A DNA stretch of 64,000 bases from Chamaecyparis obtusa (GCA_027943335.1 BSBK01000967.1:345001-409000), one strand, 5' to 3'; counted from the stretch's first letter, positions 47,292-59,455 are shown. Numbers and translations: made by a program. The notes: generated by a model from the letters alone, not told the origin.

Positions 47292-49132
47292 TTCTTAACC
47301 AGAGTACAAACTCCATGGATAGTAAGTTGCTTACCATCCACAAAGTCCTTTTTGCTTTCCCTTTCTCTGATTTCTTTTTTGGTATATCTCCCTTGAGTCT
47401 TTTTCTGAGATCCAACATCTACTTTTAGCTTGGATCCCCCATCTACTTTACTTCAAGTGGTAACTCCCTTGGAGCCCGGAGTAACAGGTTCCATTTTCTT
47501 CTCTTTCATTTTTTGTTTCTTCCCTTTTTGAACAGTCTAGATTATGTTCCCATCAGAGGCTTCATCTCCAGCAATAGGTTCTTCATCATTGCTTCCTGAA
47601 AGAGTATCATAAATAGAAGATGAGTCATCTTCATCAGTTTTTAGATCTTCAACAAAACCTCTATCCACCGAAGGTCCTATCTAAGACACATCTTCCAGAA
47701 TAGAAACCAGCACCACCATTGGGACCGAGTCATCATCAGGAAGACCTGGACCCAATAGTTTCTCAGGGGATTCAGAAGACATAGGGATCTTCTGGATATT
47801 CTCATTAGAGACAACATCCTTACTGGAAATAGTAACTGAATCTAACACATGTGATACCAGTTCTTCTATTTCACCCTCCTCCAAAACTGGAATAGAGTTA
47901 GAATCCACTTTCTCTACCGAAGCTTCCTTATTACTACTATTGTCACCTTTGACCTCCTTCCAGACTTGTTTGGTCATCTTTTTATGTTCTGAGTCTGCTG
48001 TCGGAGAAACCTTAGGAGTTTTCTTTGGGTAGTGTTTGGCCCAATGACCCATTTTATGATAGACAAAGCAGGCAAATGAGAGTGATTCGAAAGTCACCTC
48101 TTGTTTACACTGACCCAATTTAGAGTTTATGTTGATCACCGAGGGAAGATTGTCAAACTGACCAATATTAACACATATCCTAGCAAATACAAGTCTGGAC
48201 TTGGCCATTATCATAGGATCAACATAAATGAGTTCTCCTCCAAAGGAAGAAGCTAAACCTTTGAAAACCCCCCTCATTCCAATGTTCTAATGGAAACCCA
48301 GGAAACCTAACCCAAACTAGAGTAGCCATAAAAAAATTATCAGAATAGTTCCAGTTAGGGGTCCATTTGCGAAAAGCAACTGCCATTCTACCAAACATCC
48401 AAGGACCCCCACACAATACATAGTCCTGATCTTCCTTATTTGAGAAAGAAAAAGAAAGAAAGCCTTTAGGAAGGGCCGCAACATCCACATGACCTTTCAA
48501 TGCCCATTTTTTTTAATAAAATATCTAATCGCCTCAATATTAGGATGGGGGCCCAAAAACTTACCAACCAACGTGAATTCCATGGCTGAAATAGATCGAT
48601 CCACCATTGTGTCTGGGACAAAAATAGAAACTTCTCCTTCTTGAAGAAATTCCTTGATCGGTTCTTCAGAGGACGTAGAGTTTACCTCCTTTCTCACTCC
48701 CACTAAATTTGACCACTTTTTTGGACTATGAGGGTTGAATTTAGCATCAACAGTTCCATCGCTGCCTTTTGAACCCACTTGTGGGTCCTTTGAAGGAATA
48801 GCCTCAACACACAACACCTTAGGAGTCAAACAAAGCCCTTCTCCTAACACAGCTTCACACATAGGCAGAGCCCCATTTGACACTACCTTCGAGGGGGTAC
48901 CCGTGACACCCCTGTACGGGGACGAAATCCCCTACCCCAACAAAGAGGAATCTGACACCTGAAGTGCCAGATCTAGTACTGGTGAGGAAGGCATCCCCAG
49001 AACCATAGTCCCCTCACCAGTACAATGGCCAGAGCTAGCACCAGCAGCCGCACTACCATGATCCTACATGCAGTTTGAATCCACACCTTTCCCTCTTGAA
49101 GTCTCTCCTCTCCCGCTCGAATCCTCTCCCAT
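47288..49132 (-). pseudogene. L1-A ORF1: DUF4283 plus zinc-knuckle protein
   Basis: The ATG at 49,132 begins MGEDSSGRGETSRGKG; the same frame closes with TGA at 47,290-47,288 (614 aa nominal). DUF4283 blocks are EFTLVGKFLGPHPNIEAIRYF, AALPKGFLSFSFSNKED (in a shifted frame 48,500-48,219) and VWVRFPGFPLEHWNE, returning to the first frame at FKGLASSFGGELIYVD. The knuckle CFVYHKMGHWAKHYPKK has lost two of its Cys (both Tyr). An acidic and Ser-rich tail follows. In-frame stops lie at 49,064, 47,681 and further on. The TGA overlaps the ORF2 ATG (ATGA). It would bind LINE RNA in a living element. Confidence 0.82.
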
Positions 49133-49192
49133 CCTCGCTAAGTGTTCTCCTTCGTAATTAGATGTATATTGTATAATATACAATATTTTGTT

Positions 49193-49371
49193 TTTGTATA
49201 TTGTATAATATGAAATTAGATGTGCAAGATGAAGATGATACATGTGATGATGTCTCTGTTGAGAATGGAATAAATATGCCAACTAATGAGTCAGCTGATC
49301 TAGTTGCAATAATTTCTCAAGAAACATTAATGGATTTTGTAAATGGTGATATGAATGATGTAAGCATGTAG
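49193..49371 (+). pseudogene. C-terminal end of the HARBI1-like transposase relic, beyond L1-A
   Basis: After the right-hand target duplication the frame reads FCILYNMKLDVQDEDDTCDD, the degraded ACCILHN motif and acidic end of a Harbinger transposase, and stays open to the TAG at about 49,369-49,371 (ending NGDMNDVSM). The left part (38,958-41,022) stops at KTIFCC, so L1-A split this motif. Just before the duplication, GTATATTGTATAATAT at 49,164-49,179 repeats sequence at 49,195-49,210, a scar probably made at the LINE 5' junction. Confidence 0.75.
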
Positions 49372-50230
49372 AACCATAAAAAATAAATGTTTAATGTTGA
49401 TTTGAAGTGGTTTTGGAAATGTTTATATTAATTTTTTATTTTATTAGTAAACAAATTTACGATGGTCTAGCAATACTTATACGGGGAAATGACAAACATA
49501 TGCCAATGAGAATACACATAGGTCCTATTTCTTTTTACTATAAATCTTCATCAGTAATTGAACTAGCTCCTTTCATTTGACTGAATTATTCCTTTATCCT
49601 ATCATGGATATTTTATACTTGTTTGGTGTAGAATTTGTGAAAAAAATTTACACATTGACATTTTGCCAAGTTGTATATACTATAGTTCACTTGTGAATGT
49701 GTCAAAAGAAGAGTTTCTTATTTTTCTAGGTTGAGTTGGTTATGCATGTAGACTGTTATGACTTTATTTTTCCAAGAGATGGATTTCTGTTAGCAACAAT
49801 GACAACAATTATAAAGTTAGTAACATGTCCAAACTTTAAATCAATTTACACATAGCTCTTCCAATAGTAAAGGATTTTATGTCAATTGTTCTCAATTTTT
49901 TAATTTATTGTAGCTTTTGTGAAAATGAATCTATGAACTTCCTACCCTTAAATCAATAGAGTGGAATGAATGTGATGTAAACAGATATAATTTAATAGTT
50001 AAAACAAATATACAAATATTTAGAAAAGTAAAATAACATTTTAAATAATTTAAATAAATATATATTTTATGTCTAAAATTAAATATATTAAATGTATTAA
50101 ATATAGTAACTGAACTGGTTATTTTTTGTGATCCTCTTATAGTTAATATAAAAAATATATTTAAATGTATTAAATATATTTATGATGAAATGGATTGAAG
50201 ATAATTTAGTTTTTTTGAATTATATATCAA
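49372..50230. other. AT-rich spacer, nothing recognised
   Basis: No gene or signal seen. Around 50,030-50,200 the phrase AAATATATTAAATGTATTAAATATA-like is repeated imperfectly. Any right terminus of the HARBI1-like element may lie here but was not identified. Confidence 0.35.
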
Positions 50231-50386
50231 TTGATAAAAAAGGGAGAATTACAAGAAGAGGAGTGGGGAGGTGGAGCCTCAACCCACCAAGTTCACAGCA
50301 AAATAAAATATTACAAAGTAAGATATAGCATCACAGCAGATAACAGTTTTCGAGAGTATAAACACCAAAAAAGAAGCCAAGAACAG

Positions 50387-53300
50387 TCAGAGCAGGACAT
50401 CATTATAGTCTTCAACCCAGGAGGTCCACCCTTGAGCACCTTCCATCCAAACTACTTTCTTCCTTTCCAAGATATGAGCGAATATTTCAAGTTTTTCAAA
50501 ATAGGGCCCTCTAGTATCCCTAATTTCCTTAATCAAATTTTTAAGAGCATCATCAAAGGCGGCCTGATTGTCCTCAATGCTGGCCCATTCAAAGCCATTT
50601 TTCATTTCATAGATAAACATGGTGGCATGGCCATCTTGAAGAAATCTTAGCAGCTTCTCCTTCTCAAGCCTCATCACAAAACAAACCTGTGAAATAATTT
50701 TAAAACATATGAGTTTTCTAAGAAAACCAGTAAGAACTCTGCCATTACCTTGAAATTTTTCCTCATTTCTAAATTTCTAAATAAAGCAAAGGATGTAAGA
50801 AGAAAGGATATGCCAGAAAAGGTTAACATCTTTTTTAAGACCAAGAATAGATCCAGTAATGATATCAAAAGTACAAGCATGTTCAATTATGGAGATTCCA
50901 AATAGCATCCACACTTCCCTGGCAAAAGGATAGTCAAAGAAGATGTGCCTCATAGTCTCAGGCATCTTACAAACAAGACAAGTGTCAGAGCCACCTTGTT
51001 GAGTTCTAATAGGTAGTCTATCAAGCATGAGCTACCATTTGAAGCATTTAATCTTAGGGGGGATGGGGGACTTCCAAAAATTTTCTAAAGTTTTTTCCCA
51101 ATCAGGGGGGTTAATATGAACATACCAGATGGAATTGAGGTGGTCCAGAATCGAGGAGTCACCATTAAGAACCTTATAAATGTCTTTAGCTTTAACTTTA
51201 GGGAGGAGGGATCCATCATCCCATCAGAAGGAAAGGTACATGTGGGAGTCCACATCAATACTGCGGGGAAGATTAAGGGGGGCACATGCATCCTTAACCA
51301 TGTTGAAAGTTCTTTTATGAGAGTTAGGGAGATCAAAGTTACTACTAATAGTTTGCTAGCTTATAAGATTGTCATTTTCCAGGATGTCCATAAAACACTT
51401 AATCCCTCTATTATACCAGTATCTAGCAGAACATCCTTGGGTTAAAGCAAGAGGCTTACCATTGTGGTGGAGGTTCCACCAAATTAAGTGTTCTCCATGC
51501 AAAGAGTTACTATTATCAAATCTAGAATTATAGATACATCCACACACATGTTCCCAAGCCCTCCAAATAGACTTGAAGACCCAAGTGCCCTAGATAGAGA
51601 CAGGAAAGGAGCCAGCCACAAGATCACAAAAAGGGAGTTTTTTCCAAGTTTTGGCATGTCTGGGAATACCATTTTGAATATTATTCCTTATCAACACCTT
51701 CCAAGGTTCTTGACCATCAAGGGCCTGGAAGATCCATTTAGAAGCAAGGAAAATCCCTTGCTGTCTAAGATCCTTCAAACCCAGCTCTCCAAGCTTCTTG
51801 TCAATATGGCACCAGCTCCATTTGATAGCATGGCCCTTCCTTTTACCCTTCCCATCAGACCACAAGAACCTTTTGACATCCTTTTGAATTTTGAACACCT
51901 GGTAATTACTAAACATCCAAGAAGAGAAGTAATATATTATGTAAGAAGAGAGGAACTTTTGACAAACTTGGATCCTTCCAGCAAGGGATAGCACTCTATT
52001 ATCCCATTTATTGAGTTTCTTATTAATTCTTTCCTTAATCCATAGCTACATATCCTTAAGGGAGGGGGAGATGGAGAAGGGAATACCCAATTATCTAACA
52101 ATTTTGTTAGGACCTCCCCAGGAGAATCCAAACTGATGAAGCCAGTCAAGGGGTTCCTCATTCCACCCAAGGAGGATGGATTTGGAGTTGGAGATGCGGG
52201 CACTTGAAGCTTTCCCAAAAATATCAAGCTTTTGAGTATGGAAATGAATATTATGATTAGAGAGCTCAAGAAAGAGTGATGTGTCATCAACAAACTGAAT
52301 ATTAAGAAGCTTAGAATCATACGGAAGAGTAATGCCCTAAACTTTAGGAGACAAAGTATCATCTTTGAGAAGGTAAAACAAAGCATAAGAGGCAATCACA
52401 AAGAGGGTAGGGGCAAGAAGGCACCCCTGCCTAATGGAGCAGGAAAGGGGGATAGGCTGAGAGAGATTCCCATTAACCTCAACTAGGGCAGAGGCATCTT
52501 TAAGGAGAACTTTGACATATCTACATAATTCATCAGGGAAGCCAAACACATTGAGAATGGTGAGGATGAAATCCCATTCCACTCTATCGTAAGCTTTTTC
52601 AAAATCTAGGAGAAACATGGTAGCATCATGGTTGGAGGATTTGGCCCATTCCATAGTTTCCCAGCTGGTAATGAGGTTCTCTAGGATATATCTCCCCTTG
52701 ATGAAGCCAGTTTGAGTGGAGCAAATAAACTTGGGGAGGATATTCACAAGACGGGAAGCAAGGACTTTAGCAAGAATTTTATAGGAGACATTGAGGAGCG
52801 TAATAGGGTGCCAGTTTTTAATGAGAGCTTTATCCCCATCGTTTGGGACAAGTTTAACAATGCCCATATTGATGGAATTTCCAAGGGTACCCGAGTCAAA
52901 GGCTTCAAAGTAGAGGTGATAAAGATATTTAGCAACCCAATCAATATTAGCCTTATAAAATTCAGTAGGAAGGCCATCCCAGCCAGGTTCTTTATTATCT
53001 TTAAGCATAGTAATGGCATCGGTAATTTCTTGGAGGGAGACCCTAGATTTGAGCAAGAGGGCATCCGCATCAGAGATCCTATTAGGAATAATTCCTTTGC
53101 ATTTGTCCCTCACATATTTAGAGGTTTCATTATCCTCTGATGTAAACAACGTTCTATAAAATATTTCAAAAGCATTAGTAATTTATCATTAATGTTGAGA
53201 AGTTCCTTATCTTCAACAACGATCCTGTCAATCCTTTCTCTACTCTATTTTTGTTTCAAGAGGTTGAAGAAGAGTTTGGAGCCTTTATCTTCATATTGAA

Positions 53301-54423
53301 GCCAATGGTTACGAGCTCTAATGAAGGCACCCCTAACTTTGACTTGCTGGTGATTCCTTAGGGAATCCCTGGCTTGAGAAACTCGTTCAATAAGATCAAG
53401 GGAAGTGGGATCCAATTGGATTTCTCATTCAACAATGTGAAGGTGATCATTGAGGAGATTCTCTTGAAATATATAATCCTTAGCCTTCTTCTGGCCTAAT
53501 GTTTGAAGAACTTTTTGCCAGGAGGTCACATTCATATTCCAGCGAGCAGTATGGGAGGGAAATTGAGTAACCAAGTTGAAAGATCTGACCATCCTGATGG
53601 CGGTAAGAGCATCCTAATCCTTTAGCAGGGAGGAATTGAGAATAAAATTTTTATTGCAGGGATTACAAATATCAACAAAGTTCCTAATGTTAATATTAGT
53701 TATGATGGGGAGGTGATCGGAGAGGCTAGAGGGGGTGGCAAAGATAGGATAGTTTTGATAATTGGGAGAGAAGGAGAAGTGGTTAGAGTTAACATAGAAG
53801 TGGTCAAGTCTAGAGTAAGTCTGATTAGGCCCTCACTGGAAGTTACACCAGGTAAACGAGAGACCAGAAGTCTCAGATTTAAGGCCTTCAAGGGGATTAA
53901 AAAGATTCAAATGTTGTTTAAGGTGATCCTAATGGGGTTTCTTTGGGAGTTTCCACTCAAAGGGGATACCCCCAATCTTATCATCCTAGTTTTCAATCAT
54001 GTTAATGTCCCCAACCATAATCTAGGGGATATTAGGGAGATCACATAACCAATCCCAAAGAGAAATCATTTCCTTAGAGTCATTAGGAGCATATAAAGAA
54101 CAAACACCAAATGAGGACCCTTTAAAATCAATTATAGCTCAGGCTACATGGTTACAAGGAGAGATTCCAATATTTTTGATATATCTTGCCCAACAGGGGT
54201 TGATGAGCAAAGCAACTCCACCCTTTTGTTTTGAGTGGTTAGTGTAAATTTTAGTAGCATCTTTCCATATACAATCAAGGGCAGAATTGAGTAAATAATC
54301 AATAGCCTTTAGCTCTTGCAGCATGAGAAAATCAGTATTCTTATGGCACATTAAAATCCTTTTAATAATAAACTTTCTATCAGGAGACTCAAGGCCTCTA
54401 ATGTTCCAAGAGATGCACTTCAT
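50387..54423 (-). pseudogene. L1-C ORF2: endonuclease and reverse transcriptase, no RNase H seen
   Basis: It starts MKCISWNIRGLESPDRKFI at 54,423. Endonuclease blocks are FLMLQELKAID, KQKGGVALLIN, GDINMIEN (GDFN changed) and SLSDHLPIITN, with a shift before the RT. RT frame from 53,149: EPGWDGLPTEFYK, WHPITLLNVSYKILAKVLA, LLDFEKAYDRVEWDF, IRQGCLLAPTLF and QFVDDTSLFLE, then SILLGWNEEP, LSLAGRIQVCQ and the zf-RVT region with CLVCKMPETMRHIFFDYPFA. After that an open helical segment (50,677-50,387: KEKLLRFLQDG, FEKLEIFAHILERKKVVW) ends the gene. I see no RNase H. The RT has RQGC instead of RQGDP, so this LINE is a distinct lineage from L1-A and L1-B. Confidence 0.82.
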
Positions 54424-55735
54424 GATGAAGAAGGGTTAACAGAGCTAGTAGGGAGAGCATTAAGATCTTCATTCTTCTTCTTGTTCTTAGAGCCAATAGC
54501 TTTACGTTTCTTTTTAGAGGTACTACACCCCAGTGGTAGATCATCATCATCCTTAATTTTGTCAAATTGAATACTACTAAATTGGATGTTATTCCTACCA
54601 GAGTCTCCACTAATGCGGGATCCCGAAGGAACCCAAACTAGAGGACTAGCAGGGTCCGTTTTAGCATAAATAACTTCAATATTTAAATTATCACCTAATT
54701 CATTAAGCACAGTGATTGGGGGGCTAGTGGTGTTATCATTAGGGGGGTCCCTGCAACAAGATTAGGATTAGGACATATATAGTTCTCTGATTTGCTAATC
54801 TTGGTTGCAGGGAACTCACTCATGGGAACATCACCAGTCCTATTATTGATATCAACATGGTCTTCTTGGTGTAAAGTCACAGGAGTCGGCACATCCTTAA
54901 TCATGAGAGTGGGTTGTTCTTGATCTTGGAGAGCATTGTAGTCAGGAATCTATAAATTAGGTTTGAAAGGAGCATCTTCAATTATAAGAGTAGGGGAACA
55001 AGTTAGAGTCAAGAAGGGGTTGGAGTTACGGTTACCAGTTTGAATTTGTTCCAAAGCAAGTTGCTGAGCATTTTTCCATCTATGTTTCTTATTATTAACT
55101 ATTTGAAAACCATCATTATCAGGGATCTTGGTGTTTTGAATTGAAGCAGCCATGGGATTAATCGACTTGGCGACCCTAGGGGAGTTGTTGGATTTGGGTG
55201 GGAATTTATTAGAAACAAAAGCAGAGGAGGAGGGGCGTTGATTAGGGTTTGAAACTGACTTATTTTCAATAGTAAGAACCTCCTTACCTTTAACAGAGCA
55301 ATCATCTAAATTTTTATTAGGGTTTTGGGTTAAAGCAGCTGCATCATGAGTGAGAGGTTTAAGCGGAACAACAGAAGGCACTTCCTCAGTAATGGGGGTT
55401 TCAACATTAACTTCCATAGGGTTCAACTTAGGTTTCTTCTTAGTTATAAGAGGGCAATTTTTCCTAAGGTGCCCTTCCTTTTTGCAAAGTAAACAAGCAT
55501 TTAATCCTCCAAGGATTTCCACAGGGCATGAGTAAATGTCTTCATTAATATTAAGGTTAAGGCATTGTGGGATGTCAACTCCGGGCTTAATCAAAACAAG
55601 CATCCTAGCATCAAGGTTAGAAACAAGCCTGGTTGTCTCATCAATTCGGACAATGCTTCCAAAGGGATCTAGAAGCTGAGGAAGGAAACATCACAAGAAA
55701 GGAGGACATCCTTCAGGATAAAAGATTTAATTATG
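54420..55735 (-). pseudogene. L1-C ORF1: zinc-knuckle protein, 5'-truncated
   Basis: The readable part begins in the last third of a DUF4283-like fold (QLLDPFGSIVRIDETTRLVS, then ARMLVLIKPGVDIP), followed by an intact CCHC knuckle CLLCKKEGHLRKNCP (near 55,490). A long Pro/Asn/Ser/Lys-rich tail has one frameshift near 54,710 and ends in KKKRKAIGSKNKKKNEDLN. The stop at 54,422-54,420 overlaps the ORF2 start. The first 5' bases (about 55,690-55,735) need a frameshift to read as coding. Confidence 0.78.
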
Positions 55736-55920
55736 ATTGTAATAAATTTATGAGTACATAGAACTTGCATTATATTTCTTGATATAGTTTTGGTAAAAAA
55801 TATTAACATTCATGATACCATAAATTTATTTCTTAGGATGATCTTCATGGGACCATCAATTTCCTTAAATTTAAGATCTAAAACTTTTAAACTGAAATGC
55901 ACTATAGAATTCATGGGACC
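55736..55920. other. Short spacer before duplication copy B
   Basis: AT-rich, no feature recognised. Similarity to copy A begins at about 55,921. Confidence 0.4.
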
Positions 55921-56191
55921 AGCCTAAACCCCATTCCATTATAGATCCCTCTCCCCTAATTTTACATAAAAAAGACATACGAACACTTAGTTCTTCTTAC
56001 TTCGTCTGATAAAACGGTTAGATTGTCTAGCTGCAATTAATTTCACAATAAATGAACGAATAATGATGGTCAAACGGAATAAGGGATGGGCATCCATCCT
56101 TCATAAGTAATCGATCATGAAGGAAGCTGTAAACAGTAGTCGGGCATTGAAGCCTGCTAGGTCATTTAATGGACCAAACACAAGGGATGTG

Positions 56192-56201
56192 TATTATAAA
56201 G
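56192..56201 (+). promoter_or_regulatory. Candidate TATA box, copy B gene
   Basis: TATTATAAAG, conserved with copy A at 6,583-6,592 and about 130 bases before the start codon. Confidence 0.5.
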
Positions 56202-56328
56202 ACCCACGAGGAGGAAAAACTGATTGTAAGCAAACGATTACGTGGAGAAACAGCATCCTCTTCCATCTCTCTCCATTTTGTCCTTTAAATCATATGCGCT
56301 CTCAAAGACAACCCAAACTAGACATTCT

Positions 56329-56820
56329 ATGGATGATCACCAGCTCAACTTGCACCGCAGAAGAGCCAGTGCAGACGGACTTCATCATCAACACGAGCAA
56401 AGATTATCATCATCATCACCGCCTGTGTGGGACTGCGGGAGTAGTCTCTACGATTCCTACGAGCTCTCCACTTTTACTCAACATCTTCAACGGGCAATTG
56501 CCGCCGGGGGAATATCCCACCTTCCATCGGCTTCTACTATCAAAGATGGGCGCGCCCGTAGTTTGTCAATGTCCCACTTCGCCTTCACGCCGACTTCCCA
56601 ATTCACACTTGTCAAGGAAGACGAGCCCATGCCAGATGCCGATTTCTCGTGTCACTCTGAAATTGAGCCGTTGCATCGGAAGATGCCGAGCAGACTAGGA
56701 GTTCCCAAATTTGTTCAACGGCTCTTTAGTAGAACTGGTGCGAAACGGCATGATTTACATCGTAGGGCCGGCAGGACACCATTTGAGCGGATCCTCTATA
56801 CAGCCGTTCATTACTGCTAG
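56329..56820 (+). CDS. Small conserved plant protein of unknown function, copy B (163 aa)
   Basis: An intact single-exon frame, paralogue of the gene at 6,715-7,203. It keeps the motif VWDCGSSLYDSYEL, the helix TQHLQRAIAAGG, RARSLSMSHFAFTP, PSRLGVPKFVQRLFSR and the end RTPFERILYTAVHYC. Relative to copy A it has about 15 substitutions, several conservative (Arg to Lys, Gln to Arg), and one extra codon (GISHLPSAS against GISLSSAS) with the frame kept. Start: MDDHQLNLHRRR aligns with MADHQLNLHRRR. An upstream in-frame ATG (56,242) gives a leader that is not the frame used upstream in copy A, so it is unlikely to be used. No localisation signal is visible. Function unknown. Confidence 0.8.
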   Translation: MDDHQLNLHRRRASADGLHHQHEQRLSSSSPPVWDCGSSLYDSYELSTFTQHLQRAIAAGGISHLPSASTIKDGRARSLSMSHFAFTPTSQFTLVKEDEPMPDADFSCHSEIEPLHRKMPSRLGVPKFVQRLFSRTGAKRHDLHRRAGRTPFERILYTAVHYC

Positions 56821-58510
56821 AATTTTTGCTTTAAACAGTTAACTAAGTTGCTGTGTATCTTTAGAACTGATTTTTGGCATAGGTTGTTAATGAAGCCACT
56901 CTCGTGGAGGAAGGGGGCAATTTGTATCAGCTTTGAGCGATCAAATCTGCTCCTGCTAATCCGACTTTAGTACCTGTTCAACTCTGCAATCGTTCAATTA
57001 AATGTATTCCATAGTTGTATATGGATTTGCTTGCTGTATAATTAGGTTATTCAATTGAATAGTGTTATCGTGTGTAAATCTCTCGCTTCCCAAAGAAGTG
57101 ATAAGGATGATCAAATCGGAGCGGATAGAAAGGTGACTAGCGATTCGAAATGAATGTGATGTAAAGGTATACGTATTGGCCATGTGGCCCCGAGTCAAGC
57201 TCATTTCCACATCATTGTACATCTTTCATAATAAAAAAGGAAAAGAGAATCGTGTAGGGAGATATCAGCATTAGTTTGTTGTGGATGATTTTGATTTACC
57301 TAGATAAAGATTCTTTTAAGTGTCTTTTTCAAAATGATTATCTTTACAATGTGTAGATTTTTTTATATTTTCAAAATCATAGTGTCATTTGTGTTGGGTA
57401 TAAGGGAAAAAGGGTGATTTTTTGGGAGCTTGTTAAATTGTCATTTGTGTTGGATATAAGGGGAATTTGGGTGATTTCTTGGAAGCTTACTAAATTGTCA
57501 AAAGGTCATATTTGGTCTTTTGAATTATACGATTAGTCAAGAAAAAAATCTATCTTTTTGGATATTTGTTCATATGATAATGGTTTATGTCTAGAGCGTT
57601 TGTTTTCCTTTCTATTTTATTTATTTGTTCTTGCATCCATTTTATTATCTACTCTATCAAGGCCAATGAACTAAGGGTAGGGAGAGAAGGTTCATGTCCA
57701 CTAGGGTGGGTGTAAATATGATTATAGTTTGGTATGATGTATGAAAGAGGTGATAGACTAGAAATAAGCTTGGGGCAGTATGTATTATGAATGTATAACA
57801 CACATGAGCCTAGGTGGAGGTAAGCAATGAGAGGTGGATCTAGTAGAGAGGTAAATGGAGTGATTGAGAATGGAGGTGTAATACATTGTGATGGATGTGA
57901 GCACCTCAAGAGGGTTATAGTTAAGAAGAATTCCATATAAAGGGGTGAAGGTGAACAAAAAAATCATATATGGTGGACAATTGTTAGAGGTATTGATGGC
58001 ACTACAAGGATGGATAATTGTAGTGGAGGGAGTAATGTTGAAAGATTTTATTACGGTAGAAGAGAGAGTAAGTAGACACACAAAAAAAAGGTAGATGATG
58101 TAATCTTGTCAATTATGACTTATAGACCCTCAAAATCAACGTGTCTTGAAAATTGATAAATATTTTATGAACCATGTCTACAAATTGTGTTTGCCCTTTT
58201 ACATTGAACTTGTAGAACCCCTTTTTGCCACATGAATATTATGATAATAATCATCCATAGAGTTCTCAAGATAATCATCATAATAGATTTTAATTTTACT
58301 AAATTGTTTGATAATGATAAGGCTTCAAGTGGAAGATTAGGATCATAGTTAACTCATGGCATAAAATATGAAATAAAAGATGGGAAAATAAGGCACAAAA
58401 TCTCATCATCGAATTAAAAATTTAGAAATAGAAATGAACTCTCATAAAAATAAATACCCTACCAAGGTTGCTAAGGATAGGCATGTTGGGTAAAAATAGA
58501 GCTCACAGAA
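56821..58510. other. 3' flank of copy B gene and empty site of the Harbinger element
   Basis: Matches 7,204-8,581 joined directly to 20,922 onward. At about 58,184 the sequence CTACAAATTGTGTTTGCCC is the unoccupied target of the 12.3-kb element of copy A. No gene here. Confidence 0.8.
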
Positions 58511-59455
58511 TAAGACACCAACTCTGTGTGTGTGTCAGTGTTTTCTAGTGCTCCTTTGTGGAGATTTCAGAGATTTGGTGGCGTGTGGGGGCTTTTTGTA
58601 GGGTCTTTTTCTTTCCCCCTTCACTTCATGCCTCTGTGTGCTCTCTTTCCTTTTGATCTCCTCTGTGATGTTGTTGCCCTCCTTTTAGGATTGTGTTTGG
58701 GTGTCTTTCGGGGGGCCTTGACAACCACTTCTTTTTGGTGGGAAGCTTTTCTTCTGTTGGGCTTCCCCTTGTGGGTTCATTAACCGATTTCTTATCTTGG
58801 CCGTATCCTTTGTTTGTGGATGGAGTTTTGCCCCTACAACTTTGTTAGTGCCTTTTGTTTTCTACCTCCTAGCTGAGAGTGGTGAGGGACCATGAGCAGC
58901 GGTTGGGCTCATTTATCTTCTATTCTGTCTTCAGTGTTATCCCTGTTCTGAGTTGTGACAAAGTCCGTCTTGCATGGGTGGCCCCTTGGTTGGTCTTTAC
59001 TCTGTCCCGTCTCTTTCTTCTACTGATCTGGTTTCCACTCGACCTTGGTGTTATCTTCAATTGACAGGGTGGATTGACTAGCTACATCGGTTGTGCCTCG
59101 TTCTTTTCTCTAAATCTAGTCTGGCTAGATGTTCTTCCTTAGAAAGCTTTGGCAGTTGGATGGTCTGCTTGGTGTGCATGCTAGGTGACGGTAGTTTCCT
59201 CGGTAACTGGTGCAAAGTTTAGGGGCCGCTTTCCCTTGGCTCTTATGTTCGTTCTCCCTTGGATGAGATGGTCGAGGTGTATGCTCCTTGCCCCTAGTGT
59301 TAGGGTTATTTTAGGATGCTCTATGGTGTTTATAGTTAAATCTTTGGTTTGGGTTTCTTTTGCCCCCTTTATTTCCTAGACTATTTTGGGCTTATCTTCT
59401 GTGGGATTTTTTGGTTGTTCCTTTATTTTTCCCCTTCTAATTCTTATATCTAAAC

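Larger units (their letters stand above)
41033..49182 (-). mobile_element. L1-type LINE 'L1-A', 8.15 kb, with three ORFs
   Basis: It inserted into the HARBI1-like relic; ATATTTTGTT flanks it at 41,023-41,032 and 49,183-49,192. Order on the minus strand: short leader, ORF1 (49,132-47,288), ORF2 (47,291-43,163), ORF3 (43,127-41,232), about 150-bp 3' region and a tail ending ACAATCAAAAAC. It is near full-length, with only about 50 bases before the ORF1 ATG. Known plant L1 LINEs have two ORFs, so the third one is unusual. Frameshifts and stops show it is inactive. Confidence 0.88.
50232..55735 (-). mobile_element. L1-type LINE 'L1-C', 5'-truncated, about 5.5 kb
   Basis: A third LINE family with ORF1 (truncated, from about 55,735 to 54,420) and ORF2 (54,423-50,387), again overlapping by ATGA. 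Its 3' end, on the minus strand, is TTGTAATTCTCCCTTTTTTATC, unlike the tail of L1-A and L1-B. ORF1 begins inside the DUF4283 fold, so the 5' end is missing. I could not find a convincing target duplication, so limits are approximate. Confidence 0.82.

Noticed and set aside
52712..53140. Plus-strand frame of 142 codons
   Set aside because: Antisense shadow of the L1-C reverse transcriptase.
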